From Pseudoflavonifractor intestinihominis (GTDB taxonomy: Bacteria; Bacillota; Clostridia; Oscillospirales; Oscillospiraceae), in contig NZ_JBBMFK010000002.1 in assembly GCF_040096055.1 (NCBI RefSeq), positions 124,001 to 188,000 of the forward strand: a stretch of 64,000 bases of DNA, given 5' to 3'. This document shows positions 1 through 9,138 of the stretch, piece after piece (within the stretch, counting starts at the first letter, position 1; the number at the start of each line of letters is the position of its first letter). Under the pieces are notes generated by a model. It had not been told where the DNA came from, made no database searches, and worked only from the letters and a program-made list of their open reading frames with translations. Made by a program: the position numbers and the translations under genes.

Positions 1-102
1 GTTCTTGATGGGGGTGCAGTCCAGCCCCATGGCCTCAAAGAGGGCCACTGCCTTGTCCTGCAGGCGGCCCTTGGTCAGGGCGATCCTCAGATTCTGACTC
101 AT
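1..102 (-). CDS. hisG: ATP phosphoribosyltransferase catalytic subunit, N-terminal fragment
   Basis: The first 34 codons of a gene that runs off the left edge. The visible protein begins MSQNLRIALTKGRLQDKA, the conserved opening of HisG, which condenses ATP with PRPP in the first step of histidine synthesis. Its ATG overlaps the hisZ stop codon as ATGA, so the two are probably translationally coupled. A neighbouring HisZ implies the short HisG form that needs HisZ as regulatory subunit. The rest of the gene, including its length, cannot be seen here. Confidence 0.9.
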   Translation of the reverse strand, partial: MSQNLRIALTKGRLQDKAVALFEAMGLDCTPIKN

Positions 103-1268
103 ACCTCCACCATCCTCTCTCCGCCGTTTTCCAGCACCAGTACCACGGGCGCCCCCTTCTCACGGGCCAGGCTGAGGGTGGACTCCAGCGCCCGGCAGGG
201 GGACAGCTCGCAGGAGCCGGGCTTCCGGGCGTCCAGCACTGCCAGCGCCCTGGCAAACTCCCCGTCTCCGTAGTGGATCAGCATCTCCAGCCCGGCGGAA
301 GACACGGCGGGCAGACAGGCCGCCACCGCGTCCACGTCCACAGCAAAGCCGGTGGCCTGGGCGGGCCGTCCGAAGGCGCCCACCAGCTTGTCATACCGTC
401 CGCCGGAGAGAACGGCGTCCCCCGCCCCCTCCACGTAGCCCCGGAAGACCACGCCGGTGTAGTAGTCGATCTGATGGACCAGGCCCAGATCGAAGCGGAT
501 GTGCTCCCCATAGCCCGCGTGCTTCAGCTCGCCGTACAGGTCCCGCAGGTAGTCCAGGGCGTCGCTGCCGCCGGAGAGGGTATCCGCCTCATCCAGCACC
601 TCGGCCCCGCCAAAGAGGTAGGGCAGGCGGCGGAGGGGCCGGACGGCGCTCTGTCCGTCATAGGGCTCCAGCAGGTCGTTGAGGGCGGCGAAGTTCTTGC
701 CCTCGATGAGGGAGCGCATCTGCTCCGCCGCCGCCGCGGGCATATCCACCCGGGCGGTCAGCTCCCGGAAGAAGCCCACGTGGCCCAGCTCCACATGGAA
801 CTGCTCCAGCCCGGCGGCCTTCAGCGCGTCCACGGCCAGGGCCACCATCTCCAGGTCGGCCTTCTTCCCCCCCGCGCCGATGAGCTCCACGCCGCACTGG
901 GCGATCTCACTGCTGCCGCCCCGGTGCTCCTGCCCGGAACGGAACACGGTCTGGTCATAGTAGAGCCGCTGGGGCAGAGGTACGGTGCGCAGCTTGGTGG
1001 CCGCCACCCGGGCGATGGGGGTGGTGCAGTCAGGCCGCATGACCATGATCTTGCCGGAACGGTCGATGATCTTCAGCATGGCCTCCTGGGGCAGCGGATT
1101 GCCCGACTGGAGGAAGAGGTCGTAAAACTCCACCTCGGGGGTGATGATCTCCGCATAGCTGCGGCGGCGGAAAAGCGCCGTCAGGGCCTGCTGGACCTGG
1201 CGCCGCTCCCGGCACTCGGCAAACAGCCGGTCCCGGGTGCCCTCGGGGGTATGTACCGTGTAATTCAC
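99..1268 (-). CDS. hisZ: ATP phosphoribosyltransferase regulatory subunit HisZ
   Basis: A histidyl-tRNA-synthetase-like protein of 389 residues with class II motifs, including the TPEG..D start, RPDCTTPIAR and a late GGRYDKL stretch. It pairs with HisG rather than charging tRNA; the tightly coupled downstream hisG supports HisZ over HisS. I chose the GTG at 1268 because AGGAGG lies 7 bases upstream. A longer frame from the ATG at 1304 is unlikely, as that ATG sits inside the -10 box of the promoter at 1303-1331. It is the first gene of a histidine operon continuing to the left. Confidence 0.9.
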   Translation of the reverse strand: MNYTVHTPEGTRDRLFAECRERRQVQQALTALFRRRSYAEIITPEVEFYDLFLQSGNPLPQEAMLKIIDRSGKIMVMRPDCTTPIARVAATKLRTVPLPQRLYYDQTVFRSGQEHRGGSSEIAQCGVELIGAGGKKADLEMVALAVDALKAAGLEQFHVELGHVGFFRELTARVDMPAAAAEQMRSLIEGKNFAALNDLLEPYDGQSAVRPLRRLPYLFGGAEVLDEADTLSGGSDALDYLRDLYGELKHAGYGEHIRFDLGLVHQIDYYTGVVFRGYVEGAGDAVLSGGRYDKLVGAFGRPAQATGFAVDVDAVAACLPAVSSAGLEMLIHYGDGEFARALAVLDARKPGSCELSPCRALESTLSLAREKGAPVVLVLENGGERMVEV

Positions 1269-1302
1269 GTAAAATCCTCCTATGCCCGATTTTTGCTTTT
1301 CC

Positions 1303-1331
1303 ATGGTAGCACATTACCATACTAAAGTCAA
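1303..1331 (-). promoter_or_regulatory. Sigma-A-type promoter for hisZG
   Basis: On the minus strand TTGACT (1331-1326) is followed after 17 bases by TACCAT (1308-1303). The predicted transcript starts near 1296, about 28 bases before the GTG of hisZ. An inverted repeat, CAGCCGCTG at 1340-1348 with CAGCGGCTG at 1377-1385, lies just upstream, between polC and this promoter; it has no U-tract and is not a convincing terminator. Confidence 0.7.
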
Positions 1332-1437
1332 GGTTTTTTCAGCCGCTGTCCACTCTTGGCTGTCCGCCGCGGAAAAGCAGCGGCTGCACAGGCGGCCGGA
1401 ACATGCCGACTGCCTGCGCAGCCGCAGGAAAAATGTC

Positions 1438-4400
1438 TCAGAACAGGGTCATCTGGCTGGTATCCGGCATTCCGTCCATGGCGCCGGCGGCTTTGAGCAG
1501 TTCAATATGGGTCTTGGATACCTTGGGGCAGGCGGCGGAAAACTCCTCTACCGAGATGAACTCCTTGCCCTCCCGCTGCTCCATAATGGACCAGGCCGCC
1601 GTCTCGCCCAGGCCGGGGATGGCCGAGAAGGGCGGGATCAGCGCTTTGTCGTTGGTCTGGCTGAAGATGAAGTTGATGGCGTGGGACTTGTACAGGTCCA
1701 CATGCTCAAAGGTGAAGCCACGGAGATAGAACTCGTAGCATACCTCCAGCGTAGTGAGCATGTCCTGCTCCACGGCGGTGGCCTCCTTGTCCTTGGCCTT
1801 GATCTCCTTCATCTTGGCCTTCACCACGTCCATGCCCCGGCACATATAGGTCTCGTCAAAGGCCTTGGCCCGGATGGAGAAATAGGCCGCGTAGAAGGCC
1901 AGAGGCCGGTGGACCTTGAACCAGGCGATGCGGAAGGCCATCATCACGTAGGCCACGGCGTGGGCCTTGGGGAACAGGTACTTGATCTTTTTGCAGGAGC
2001 CGATGTACCAGTCGGGCACGCCGGCGGCCTTCATCTCCTCTTCCGCACCCTCGGGCAGGCCCCTTCCCTTTCGGACCGACTCCATGATCTTGAAGGACCG
2101 CTTCTCCGGCATGCCGCAGGAGATGAGGAAGAGCATGATGTCGTCGCGGCAGCCGATGGCCTGGCCGACCGGGATGCCCTGGTTGACGATGAGCTCCTTG
2201 GCGTTGCCCAGCCACACGTCGGTGCCGTGGGAGAAGCCGGACAGGCGGATGAGGATATCAAACTCGCTGGGGCTGGTGTCCTCCAGCATGCCCCGGACAA
2301 AGGAGGTGCCGAACTCGGGGATGGCCACCGCGCCGGTGGGGCCCAGCACCGGGTCGTCCACAAACCCCAGCTCCTCCGAGGAGGTGAAGAGGGACATGGT
2401 CTTCTTGTCGTCCAGAGGGATGTCTGTCCGGGCGTTGACGCCGGTCAGGTCCTCCAGCATGCGGATCATGGTGGGGTCATCGTGTCCCAGCATGTCCAGC
2501 TTCAGCAGGTTGGACTCCATGGAGTGATATTCGAAGTGGGTGGTGACGATGTCGGTGTTGGGGTCGTCGGCGGGGTGCTGGACGGGGCAGAAATCGTAGA
2601 TCTCCCGGTTCTGGGGGATGACCACCATGCCGCCGGGGTGCTGGCCGGTGGTGCGCTTGACACCGGTGCAGCCCTGGGCCAGCCGGTTCTCCTCCGCCCG
2701 GGGCACGTGGATGCCCCGCTTCTCCAGGTACTTCTTCACGTAGCCGAAGGCGGTCTTTTCCGCCACCGTGCCGATGGTGCCGGCCCGGAACACGTGGGTC
2801 TCGCCGAAGAGCTCAAAGGTGTACCGGTGGGCCTTGGCCTGGTACTCGCCGGAGAAGTTCAGGTCGATATCGGGCACCTTGTCGCCGCCGAAGCCCAGGA
2901 AGGTCTCGAAGGGGATGTTGAAGCCGTCCTTGGCGTACTGGGCGCCGCAGACCGGGCACACCGCGTCGGGCATATCCGCGCCGCAACCCGCCCCCAGCTC
3001 CTTGGCGATCTCAAAGTCGGAGTGCTTGCAGTTGGGGCAGCGGTAGTGGGGCGGCAGGGAGTTGACCTCCGTGATGCCCGACATGAAGGCCACCAGCGAG
3101 GAGCCCACGCTGCCCCGGGAGCCCACCAGATAGCCGTGCTCCAGAGAGTTCTGCACCAGCTTCTGGGCGGACATGTAGATCACGTCGTAGTGCCGCTTCA
3201 GGATGTCTCCCAGCTCGGCGTTGATGCGGTCGGAGACGATCTGGGGCACCTCTTCGCCGTAGAGGGACTTGGCCTTCCCCCACACCAGCCGGGACAGCTC
3301 CCCGGCGGAGTCCTCCAGCTTGGGGGCGAACAGGCCCTTGGGCAGAGGGTTGATGCGGTCGCACCAGTCGGCCACCAGGTTGGTGTTGCGGACCACCACG
3401 TTGTAGCAGTCCTCCTTGCCCAGGTAGGAGAACTCCTCCAGCATCTCCTCCGTGGTCTTGAAATACAGGGGCAGAGGCGCGTCGCAGTCCTCAAAGCCCT
3501 TGGTGTCCAGCAGGATGTGGCGGTAGATCTCGTCCTCCGGGTCCAGGAAATGGACGTCGCCGGTGGCGCACACCGGCTTGTCCAGGGCCTTGCCCAGGGC
3601 CACGATAGTGCGGTTGAAGTCCCGCAGCTCCTCCTCGCTCTGGACCATGCCCTTGCGGAGCATGAAGCCGTTGTTGCACAGGGGCTGGATCTCCAAAAAG
3701 TCGTACCAGGAGGCGATACGCTTAAGCTCATTGAAGTCCTTGTGCTTGACCACCGCCTCAAAGAGCTCGCCCGCCTCACAGGCGGAGCCCAGGATCAGGC
3801 CCTCCCGGTACTGGTTGATCAGGCTCTTGGGCATGATGGGGTACCGCTTGAAGTGCTCCAGATGGGACTTGGAGATGAGGGTATACAGGTTGCGCAGGCC
3901 CATGTTGTTCTTGGCCAGCACGATCAGGTGCTTGGGCTGGCGGCGGGCCTTGCCCTTCACCCGCAGGCGGGTCATCTCCGGGTTGATGGACTGGAGGGTG
4001 TGGATGCCCAGGTCCTGGAGCATCTTGAAGAAGGGCACCAGCATGTAGGCCACCATGCCGGCGTCCGCGTCGGCCCGGTGGTGCTTGAAGGGGGGCAGCC
4101 GCAGGTGCTCCGCCACAATGTCCAGCTTGTACTTGCCCAGGTCGGGCAGCAGGTTCTGAGCCAGGATCAGGGTGTCGATAGAGGTCTTTTCAAAGGGAAT
4201 GCCGTACCGGCGGCAGCCCTCGGCGATAAAGCCCATGTCGAACTCGGCGTTGTGGGCGGCCAGAGGCCGGTCCCCGGCGAAGTCCAGAAAGGCCCGGATG
4301 GCCTCCTCCTGGGAGGGAGCCCCCTCCAGCATCTTGTCGGTGATGCTGGTCAGCTCCACGATCTCCCGGCTCAGGGGACGGCCGGGAGAGACAAAGGTAT

Positions 4401-5619
4401 CGAAGGTCTCGGCGATCTCGCCCCCCCGCAGGATGACCGCGCCGATCTCGATGATCACATCCCGCCGGTTGTCCAGACCGGTGGTCTCAATGTCGAAGCA
4501 GACCACCTCGCCGGTGAAGTCCTGCTCCTGCTCCCCGTGGACCACCACCCGGTCGTCCACGTCGTTGATGTAGTAGGCCTCCACGCCGTAGAGCACCTTG
4601 ATGTCCTTGGCGGCGTGCCAGGCGTCCGGAAAGGACTGGGCCACGCCGTGGTCGGTGATGGCGATGGCCCGGTGGCCCCAGCTTTCCGCCCGCTTGACCA
4701 CAGACTTGGTGGGGGTCAGGGCGTCCATGGTGGACATGGTGGTGTGGAGGTGGAGCTCCACACGCTTCTCCGGGGCGTTGTCCTGCTTGGTCTCCTTCTT
4801 CCCCTCCATGATGGCGTAGGGCTCCAGCACCATCTCGCCGGAGAACCGGTCCACGTTCAGCTTGCCCTGGACCAGCAGGTGCATGCCCTCCTTCACGTTG
4901 TCCACGATGGGCTTGCCCTCTTCACCGGGGAAAAACTTGTTGATGTGGATGGAGCCGGTGTAGTCGGTCATGTCAAAGCCGATGACCCAGGCGCCCCGCT
5001 TCTTCAGCTCCTTGTGCTCCACCGCAAACACGTCGCCCTTGACGATGACGGTGCCCATGTCCAGGTTCAGGCTCTTCATGGCCGTCACTTCGCCCTTGAT
5101 CTCCCGGCGGCCGAAGATGAGCTTTCCGCCTCCCTTTTTGCTGTCCGGCTTTTTAGCGGCAGGGCGGCAGATCTTCAGCTTCTGGAGGGCCTCACGGCGG
5201 ATCTCCTCGGTGCGGCGGAAGGCCGCCTCGGCCTCCGTCTCCCGGTGGGGATGCTCCTCAGGGGCGGGCACCTCCTCCGGAACGGAAGGCCCTTGCTCCA
5301 CGGGCGGCTCCGGGATGGGCTGAGGTTCCGGCCGGGCCTCCGGTGCAGGCGGCACCTCAGGCGCCGCCGCTTCGCTGCGGGGACACAGCAGTTCCAGCAT
5401 CACCTGCCCCACCTGGTAGGCGTCGGCCAGAGAGCGCTCCCAGCGGCGGCGCAGATCGTCGCCGGGCAGGGACGGGCACTCCACCCGGGCGGAGATGGAC
5501 CGGGTCGTCCGGTCGATCACCGCTCCAGTGACCGTACATCCGGCGGCCAGGGCCGCCAGCTCCTCCCCTGGCTGCCAGGCGGAAAACAATGTCAGAAAGG
5601 GTATCTTTTGCTCAGGCAT
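1438..5619 (-). CDS. polC: DNA polymerase III alpha subunit, Gram-positive PolC type
   Basis: The replicative DNA polymerase of low-GC Gram-positives, 1393 residues, a normal PolC length. Order: variable N-terminus with a Pro/Glu-rich stretch near 90-130; OB-fold region; PHP domain starting near 287 (VELHLHTTMST); DEDDh proofreading exonuclease inserted in it from about 372 (VVCFDIETTG); zinc-binding CPNC and CPVC pairs from about 861; catalytic PDIDLNF near 915; and the C-terminal helix-hairpin-helix region. The embedded exonuclease separates it from DnaE. The ATG at 5619 has GGGAG 10 bases upstream; an in-frame ATG at 5640 has no such site. It ends the pyrH-ispG operon, 61 bases after ispG. 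Confidence 0.95.
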   Translation of the reverse strand: MPEQKIPFLTLFSAWQPGEELAALAAGCTVTGAVIDRTTRSISARVECPSLPGDDLRRRWERSLADAYQVGQVMLELLCPRSEAAAPEVPPAPEARPEPQPIPEPPVEQGPSVPEEVPAPEEHPHRETEAEAAFRRTEEIRREALQKLKICRPAAKKPDSKKGGGKLIFGRREIKGEVTAMKSLNLDMGTVIVKGDVFAVEHKELKKRGAWVIGFDMTDYTGSIHINKFFPGEEGKPIVDNVKEGMHLLVQGKLNVDRFSGEMVLEPYAIMEGKKETKQDNAPEKRVELHLHTTMSTMDALTPTKSVVKRAESWGHRAIAITDHGVAQSFPDAWHAAKDIKVLYGVEAYYINDVDDRVVVHGEQEQDFTGEVVCFDIETTGLDNRRDVIIEIGAVILRGGEIAETFDTFVSPGRPLSREIVELTSITDKMLEGAPSQEEAIRAFLDFAGDRPLAAHNAEFDMGFIAEGCRRYGIPFEKTSIDTLILAQNLLPDLGKYKLDIVAEHLRLPPFKHHRADADAGMVAYMLVPFFKMLQDLGIHTLQSINPEMTRLRVKGKARRQPKHLIVLAKNNMGLRNLYTLISKSHLEHFKRYPIMPKSLINQYREGLILGSACEAGELFEAVVKHKDFNELKRIASWYDFLEIQPLCNNGFMLRKGMVQSEEELRDFNRTIVALGKALDKPVCATGDVHFLDPEDEIYRHILLDTKGFEDCDAPLPLYFKTTEEMLEEFSYLGKEDCYNVVVRNTNLVADWCDRINPLPKGLFAPKLEDSAGELSRLVWGKAKSLYGEEVPQIVSDRINAELGDILKRHYDVIYMSAQKLVQNSLEHGYLVGSRGSVGSSLVAFMSGITEVNSLPPHYRCPNCKHSDFEIAKELGAGCGADMPDAVCPVCGAQYAKDGFNIPFETFLGFGGDKVPDIDLNFSGEYQAKAHRYTFELFGETHVFRAGTIGTVAEKTAFGYVKKYLEKRGIHVPRAEENRLAQGCTGVKRTTGQHPGGMVVIPQNREIYDFCPVQHPADDPNTDIVTTHFEYHSMESNLLKLDMLGHDDPTMIRMLEDLTGVNARTDIPLDDKKTMSLFTSSEELGFVDDPVLGPTGAVAIPEFGTSFVRGMLEDTSPSEFDILIRLSGFSHGTDVWLGNAKELIVNQGIPVGQAIGCRDDIMLFLISCGMPEKRSFKIMESVRKGRGLPEGAEEEMKAAGVPDWYIGSCKKIKYLFPKAHAVAYVMMAFRIAWFKVHRPLAFYAAYFSIRAKAFDETYMCRGMDVVKAKMKEIKAKDKEATAVEQDMLTTLEVCYEFYLRGFTFEHVDLYKSHAINFIFSQTNDKALIPPFSAIPGLGETAAWSIMEQREGKEFISVEEFSAACPKVSKTHIELLKAAGAMDGMPDTSQMTLF

Positions 5620-5680
5620 AGCACCAACGCTCCCACACACGGTTTCACACCGGAACAGGGGGTTCCCCGCTCCGGGCTTA

Positions 5681-6718
5681 TCACAGTTCGTCGATCATCT
5701 GGAACAGCTCGTCCACCAGCTGCTCCTGGGGCACCTTTTTCACGATCTCCCCACGGCGGAACAGCAGGCCCACGCCGTCTCCCCCGGCGATGCCCACGTC
5801 GGCGGCGGAGGCCTCGCCGGGTCCGTTGACCACGCACCCCATCACCGCCACGGTGATGGGCTTGGTCACACTCTGGAGCCGCTCCTCCACCTGCTGGGCC
5901 AGGCCGATCAGGTCGATGCGGGTGCGGCCGCAGGTGGGGCAGGAGATGAGCTCCGGGCCCTCCCTCCGCACGCCGGACACCTTCAGGATGTCTCGGGCGG
6001 CATACACCTCTTCGATGGGGTCGGCGGACAGGGACACCCGGATGGTGTCGCCGATGCCCATGGCCAGCAGGCCGCCGATGCCCACCGCCGACTTCAGCAC
6101 GCCCATGCGGGGCGTGCCCGTCTCGGTGACGCCAAGGTGTAAAGGATAACTACTTCTCTCACTCATCAGCCGGTAGGCCGCCATGGTGATGGGCACGCTG
6201 GAGGACTTGAGGGACACGCAGATATCGTCAAAGTCGTACCGGTTGAGCAGTTCAATGTGGCCGAAGGCGGATTCCACCAGGGCCTCGGCGGTGACGCCGC
6301 CGTATTTGGCCAGCAGCGGCTTCTCCAGGGACCCGCCATTGACGCCAATTCTGATGGGAAGTCCTTTCACTTTACAGGCATTGGCCACAGCCTTCACCCG
6401 GTCCTCCCCTCCGATGTTGCCCGGGTTGATGCGCACCGCGTCGCACCCGGCGGCCACGCACTCCAGGGCCAGCTTGTAGTCAAAGTGGATGTCCACCACC
6501 AGCGGGATATGGATCTGCTCCCGGATGGCGCCCACCGCTCTGGCCGCCGCCATGTCGGGCACCGCCACCCGGATGATCTCGCAGCCCGCGGCCTCCAGCC
6601 GGAGAATCTGCTCCACTGTGGCCTTCACGTCGTCGGTGCGGGTATTGCACATGGACTGGATGGTCACCGGCGCACCGCCGCCCACGGGCACCTTGCCCAC
6701 CATGATCTGCTTTGTCAT
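5681..6718 (-). CDS. ispG: 4-hydroxy-3-methylbut-2-enyl diphosphate synthase
   Basis: A 345-residue IspG (GcpE), which reductively opens MEcPP to HMBPP in the methylerythritol phosphate route to isoprenoids. The N-terminal TIM-barrel part carries PVTIQSMCNT and VRINPGNIG. The C-terminal iron-sulfur part carries the cluster cysteines in SCPTCGR and MGCVVNGPGE. A GGGGGAG site precedes the ATG. With dxr three genes away, two MEP-pathway steps sit in this operon, next to uppS, which uses the product for undecaprenyl chains. Confidence 0.96.
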   Translation of the reverse strand: MTKQIMVGKVPVGGGAPVTIQSMCNTRTDDVKATVEQILRLEAAGCEIIRVAVPDMAAARAVGAIREQIHIPLVVDIHFDYKLALECVAAGCDAVRINPGNIGGEDRVKAVANACKVKGLPIRIGVNGGSLEKPLLAKYGGVTAEALVESAFGHIELLNRYDFDDICVSLKSSSVPITMAAYRLMSERSSYPLHLGVTETGTPRMGVLKSAVGIGGLLAMGIGDTIRVSLSADPIEEVYAARDILKVSGVRREGPELISCPTCGRTRIDLIGLAQQVEERLQSVTKPITVAVMGCVVNGPGEASAADVGIAGGDGVGLLFRRGEIVKKVPQEQLVDELFQMIDEL

Positions 6719-6753
6719 AGGTATCTCCCCCGTTCACCTTATGTCTAGGGACA

Positions 6754-6786
6754 GGCACCTCCCCTCCCATGCAGGAGGAGAGGTGC
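6754..6786 (-). other. Hairpin between rseP and ispG
   Basis: Inverted repeat GGCACCTCCCCTCC (6754-6767) against GGAGGAGAGGTGCC (6773-6786), with a few mismatches, in the 94-base gap between rseP and ispG. No U-tract follows on the minus strand, so it is more likely an RNA-processing or partial-attenuation element than a full terminator. Confidence 0.45.
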
Positions 6787-6812
6787 CCGTCGGGAGACTG
6801 CCGTCTCTCCTT

Positions 6813-7931
6813 TTATTTGCCGAACAGCTTGAGCACATCGGAGCAGGCCACCAGGATCATCAGCCCGATGAGGAAGATGAAACCGGCCGCGTTGATATAC
6901 CCCAGATATTTCTGGGCGATGTGCCGTTTGGAAAAGAGATTGTAGATCTTATCCACAATGAGGAACAGGATCTGTCCGCCGTCCAGGGCGGGAATGGGCA
7001 GCAGGTTCATCACCGCCAGGTTGATGGCGATGAAGGCCACAAAATAGGCGATGCTGCTGGCCACAGCGGCCACCCAGTTCTGCCCGGTGGCCTGGGCGCT
7101 CTCCTGGGCCTGATTGCCCACGTCGCTCATCATGGTCACGATGCCCACCGCGCCGGACATATCCCGGATGCCCACCGCGCCGGTGAACAGGTCGCCCAGG
7201 CTGACCCACACCAGGCGGATGGTGTCAATGGAATTATACCAGGCCAGCCGCAGCCGGTCAAATGCATTGGCCTGGGCGATGGTGAAATTGATGCCCCGCT
7301 TGAGGACCTGGTTGCCGTTCTCATCCAGCACCGGGTTGCCGTTCTCGTCCGCCATGGCCAGCCAGGGCATGGACAGGTCCTCCAGCTTCACCCGCTCCCC
7401 GTCCCGCACCACGGTGATATCCATCACCTCGCCGGCCCGGTTGAAGAACAGGCTGATGTCCTCCTGGAGGTAGATGGCGTGGCCGTCCACCTCCACAATC
7501 CGGTCTCCGGCCATCAGGCCGTCCTGGCCCTGGGCGGAAAAGCCGTCCATAAAACTGGCGATGACCGGGGTGACATAGCTGGTGGTCCCCGCAAAGAGGA
7601 TGACGAAAATCAGCACGCCGGTCAGGAAGTTCATGAACGCACCGGCGGCCAGCACGATCAGCCGCTGCCAGGCCGGCCTGTTGCCGAAGGCCCGGGGGTC
7701 CCCCGAGTCCTCCTCCTCCCCCTCCATGGCGCAGAAGCCGCCGATGGGAAAGAGTCGGATGGTGTACTCGGTCTCCCCCCTCTGCCGGTGGAAGATGCGG
7801 GGGCCCATGCCGACGGCAAACTCGTTGACCTTGACGCCCACGGCCTTGGCCGCGACGAAATGGCCCAACTCATGGACCGCGATGAGCAGTCCGAACATCA
7901 AGATTGCGATGAGGATATAGACGATGATCAT
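6813..7931 (-). CDS. rseP: RIP (site-2 family) zinc metalloprotease RseP/RasP
   Basis: A polytopic membrane protease of 372 residues that cuts transmembrane anti-sigma factors and signal-peptide remnants within the bilayer. The zinc motif HELGH is at residues 20-24 in the first membrane helix. A single PDZ-like part follows in the middle (GLMAGDRIVEVDGHAI). The second active-site motif, LLPIPALDGGQ, lies in a later helix. In Firmicutes it sits between dxr and ispG or proS, as here. It could act on the membrane anti-sigma factor encoded at 22303-23406, which is inference only. Confidence 0.93.
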   Translation of the reverse strand: MIIVYILIAILMFGLLIAVHELGHFVAAKAVGVKVNEFAVGMGPRIFHRQRGETEYTIRLFPIGGFCAMEGEEEDSGDPRAFGNRPAWQRLIVLAAGAFMNFLTGVLIFVILFAGTTSYVTPVIASFMDGFSAQGQDGLMAGDRIVEVDGHAIYLQEDISLFFNRAGEVMDITVVRDGERVKLEDLSMPWLAMADENGNPVLDENGNQVLKRGINFTIAQANAFDRLRLAWYNSIDTIRLVWVSLGDLFTGAVGIRDMSGAVGIVTMMSDVGNQAQESAQATGQNWVAAVASSIAYFVAFIAINLAVMNLLPIPALDGGQILFLIVDKIYNLFSKRHIAQKYLGYINAAGFIFLIGLMILVACSDVLKLFGK

Positions 7932-7943
7932 AGAATGCTTCTC

Positions 7944-9098
7944 CTAGCGTTGGGTTCCCTGGGCGGACAGCACCGCGTCCCGGGCCGCCCGGTCGGCGGA
8001 CAGAATCTCCGCCAGGCCGCCGCCGTACACCGGGGCCACCTGGCTGAGGGCTCGCTCCACCAGCCGCGGAATGTCCATAAAGCCGATCTTCCGCTCCAGA
8101 AACAGCCCCACAGCCGCCTCGTTGGCCCCGTTGAGCACCGCCGTGGCGGTGCCCCCCGTCCGTGCCGCGCCGATGGCCAGCCCCAGGCAGGGGAAGGCCT
8201 CCATATCCGGCGGCGCGAAGTGGAGAGGCGGACAGGTCAGCAGGTCCAGAGGCTTTGCCACCGCCTCCGTCCGGGCGGGCCAGGTGAGGGCGTACTGGAT
8301 GGGCAGGCGCATATCCGCGCTGCCCAGCTGGGCGATCATGGCATTATCACAGTATTCCACCAGGGAGTGGACTATACTTTCCCGGTGCGCCACCACGGAA
8401 ATTTTCTCCGGCGGCATGTGGTAGAGCCGCATGGCCTCGATAAACTCCAGGCCCTTGTTCATCAGGGTGGCGGAGTCCACGGTGATTTTTGCGCCCATGG
8501 ACCAGTTGGGGTGCTTGAGGGCCTGGTCCAGGGTGACATGCTCCAGCTGCTCCCTGGTGTACCCGAAGAAGGGGCCGCCGGAGGCCGTGAGGATCAGCCT
8601 GCGGACCTCTCCCCTGTCCCGGCAGCCCTGGAGGGACTGGAACAGGGCGGAGTGCTCCGAGTCCACGGGCACGATCTCCGCGCCATAGCGCTCCGCCTCC
8701 GACATCACCAGCTCGCCGCCGCACACCAGGGTCTCCTTGTTGGCCAGGGCGATGCGCTTGCCCCGGGCGATGGCCGCCAGGGTGGGCTTCAGCCCCACCA
8801 TACCCACCACGGCGGTGATCACCGTGTCGGCGGAGGGCAGAGCGGCGGCCTCCTCCAGGCCCTCGGGGCCGGAGGCCACCCGGATGTCCGTATCCGCCAG
8901 CCGGACCCGCAAGTCCGCGGCCGCAGCCGGGTCCATCATCACTGCAAGCTCGGGCTTGAACTGCCGGGCCTGCGCCTCCATCCGCTCCACATCCCGGTTG
9001 GCAGTCAGGGCCGCCACGGTCATGCCGCAGGCGGAGATCACGTCCAGAGACTGCCTGCCGATGGAGCCGGTGGAGCCCAGAAGGGAAATTCTTCTCAT
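7944..9098 (-). CDS. dxr: 1-deoxy-D-xylulose 5-phosphate reductoisomerase
   Basis: The 384-residue committed enzyme of the MEP isoprenoid pathway, converting DXP to MEP with NADPH. The N-terminal Rossmann motif LGSTGSIG starts at residue 7. Further family motifs are ALANKETLVCGG and, in the metal and substrate region, VDSEHSALFQ, TASGGPFF and NWSMGAKITVDSATLMNKGLE. The ATG follows AAGGAGTGG. It lies 12 bases upstream of rseP. Confidence 0.96.
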   Translation of the reverse strand: MRRISLLGSTGSIGRQSLDVISACGMTVAALTANRDVERMEAQARQFKPELAVMMDPAAAADLRVRLADTDIRVASGPEGLEEAAALPSADTVITAVVGMVGLKPTLAAIARGKRIALANKETLVCGGELVMSEAERYGAEIVPVDSEHSALFQSLQGCRDRGEVRRLILTASGGPFFGYTREQLEHVTLDQALKHPNWSMGAKITVDSATLMNKGLEFIEAMRLYHMPPEKISVVAHRESIVHSLVEYCDNAMIAQLGSADMRLPIQYALTWPARTEAVAKPLDLLTCPPLHFAPPDMEAFPCLGLAIGAARTGGTATAVLNGANEAAVGLFLERKIGFMDIPRLVERALSQVAPVYGGGLAEILSADRAARDAVLSAQGTQR

Positions 9099-9138
9099 AT
9101 CCGCAATCCACTCCTTACGTGAGGTGGACGCTCCCCTG

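Noticed and set aside
1340..1385. The inverted repeat after polC as its terminator
   Set aside because: On the minus strand the stem is followed by a run of A, not T, and the 29-base loop is long.
1282..5829. A 1515-codon open frame on the plus strand opposite polC
   Set aside because: The other strand encodes a full PolC with all motifs. The shadow protein is rich in Gly, Val, His and Leu, as expected from the complement of GC-rich codons, and has no ribosome site or family motif.
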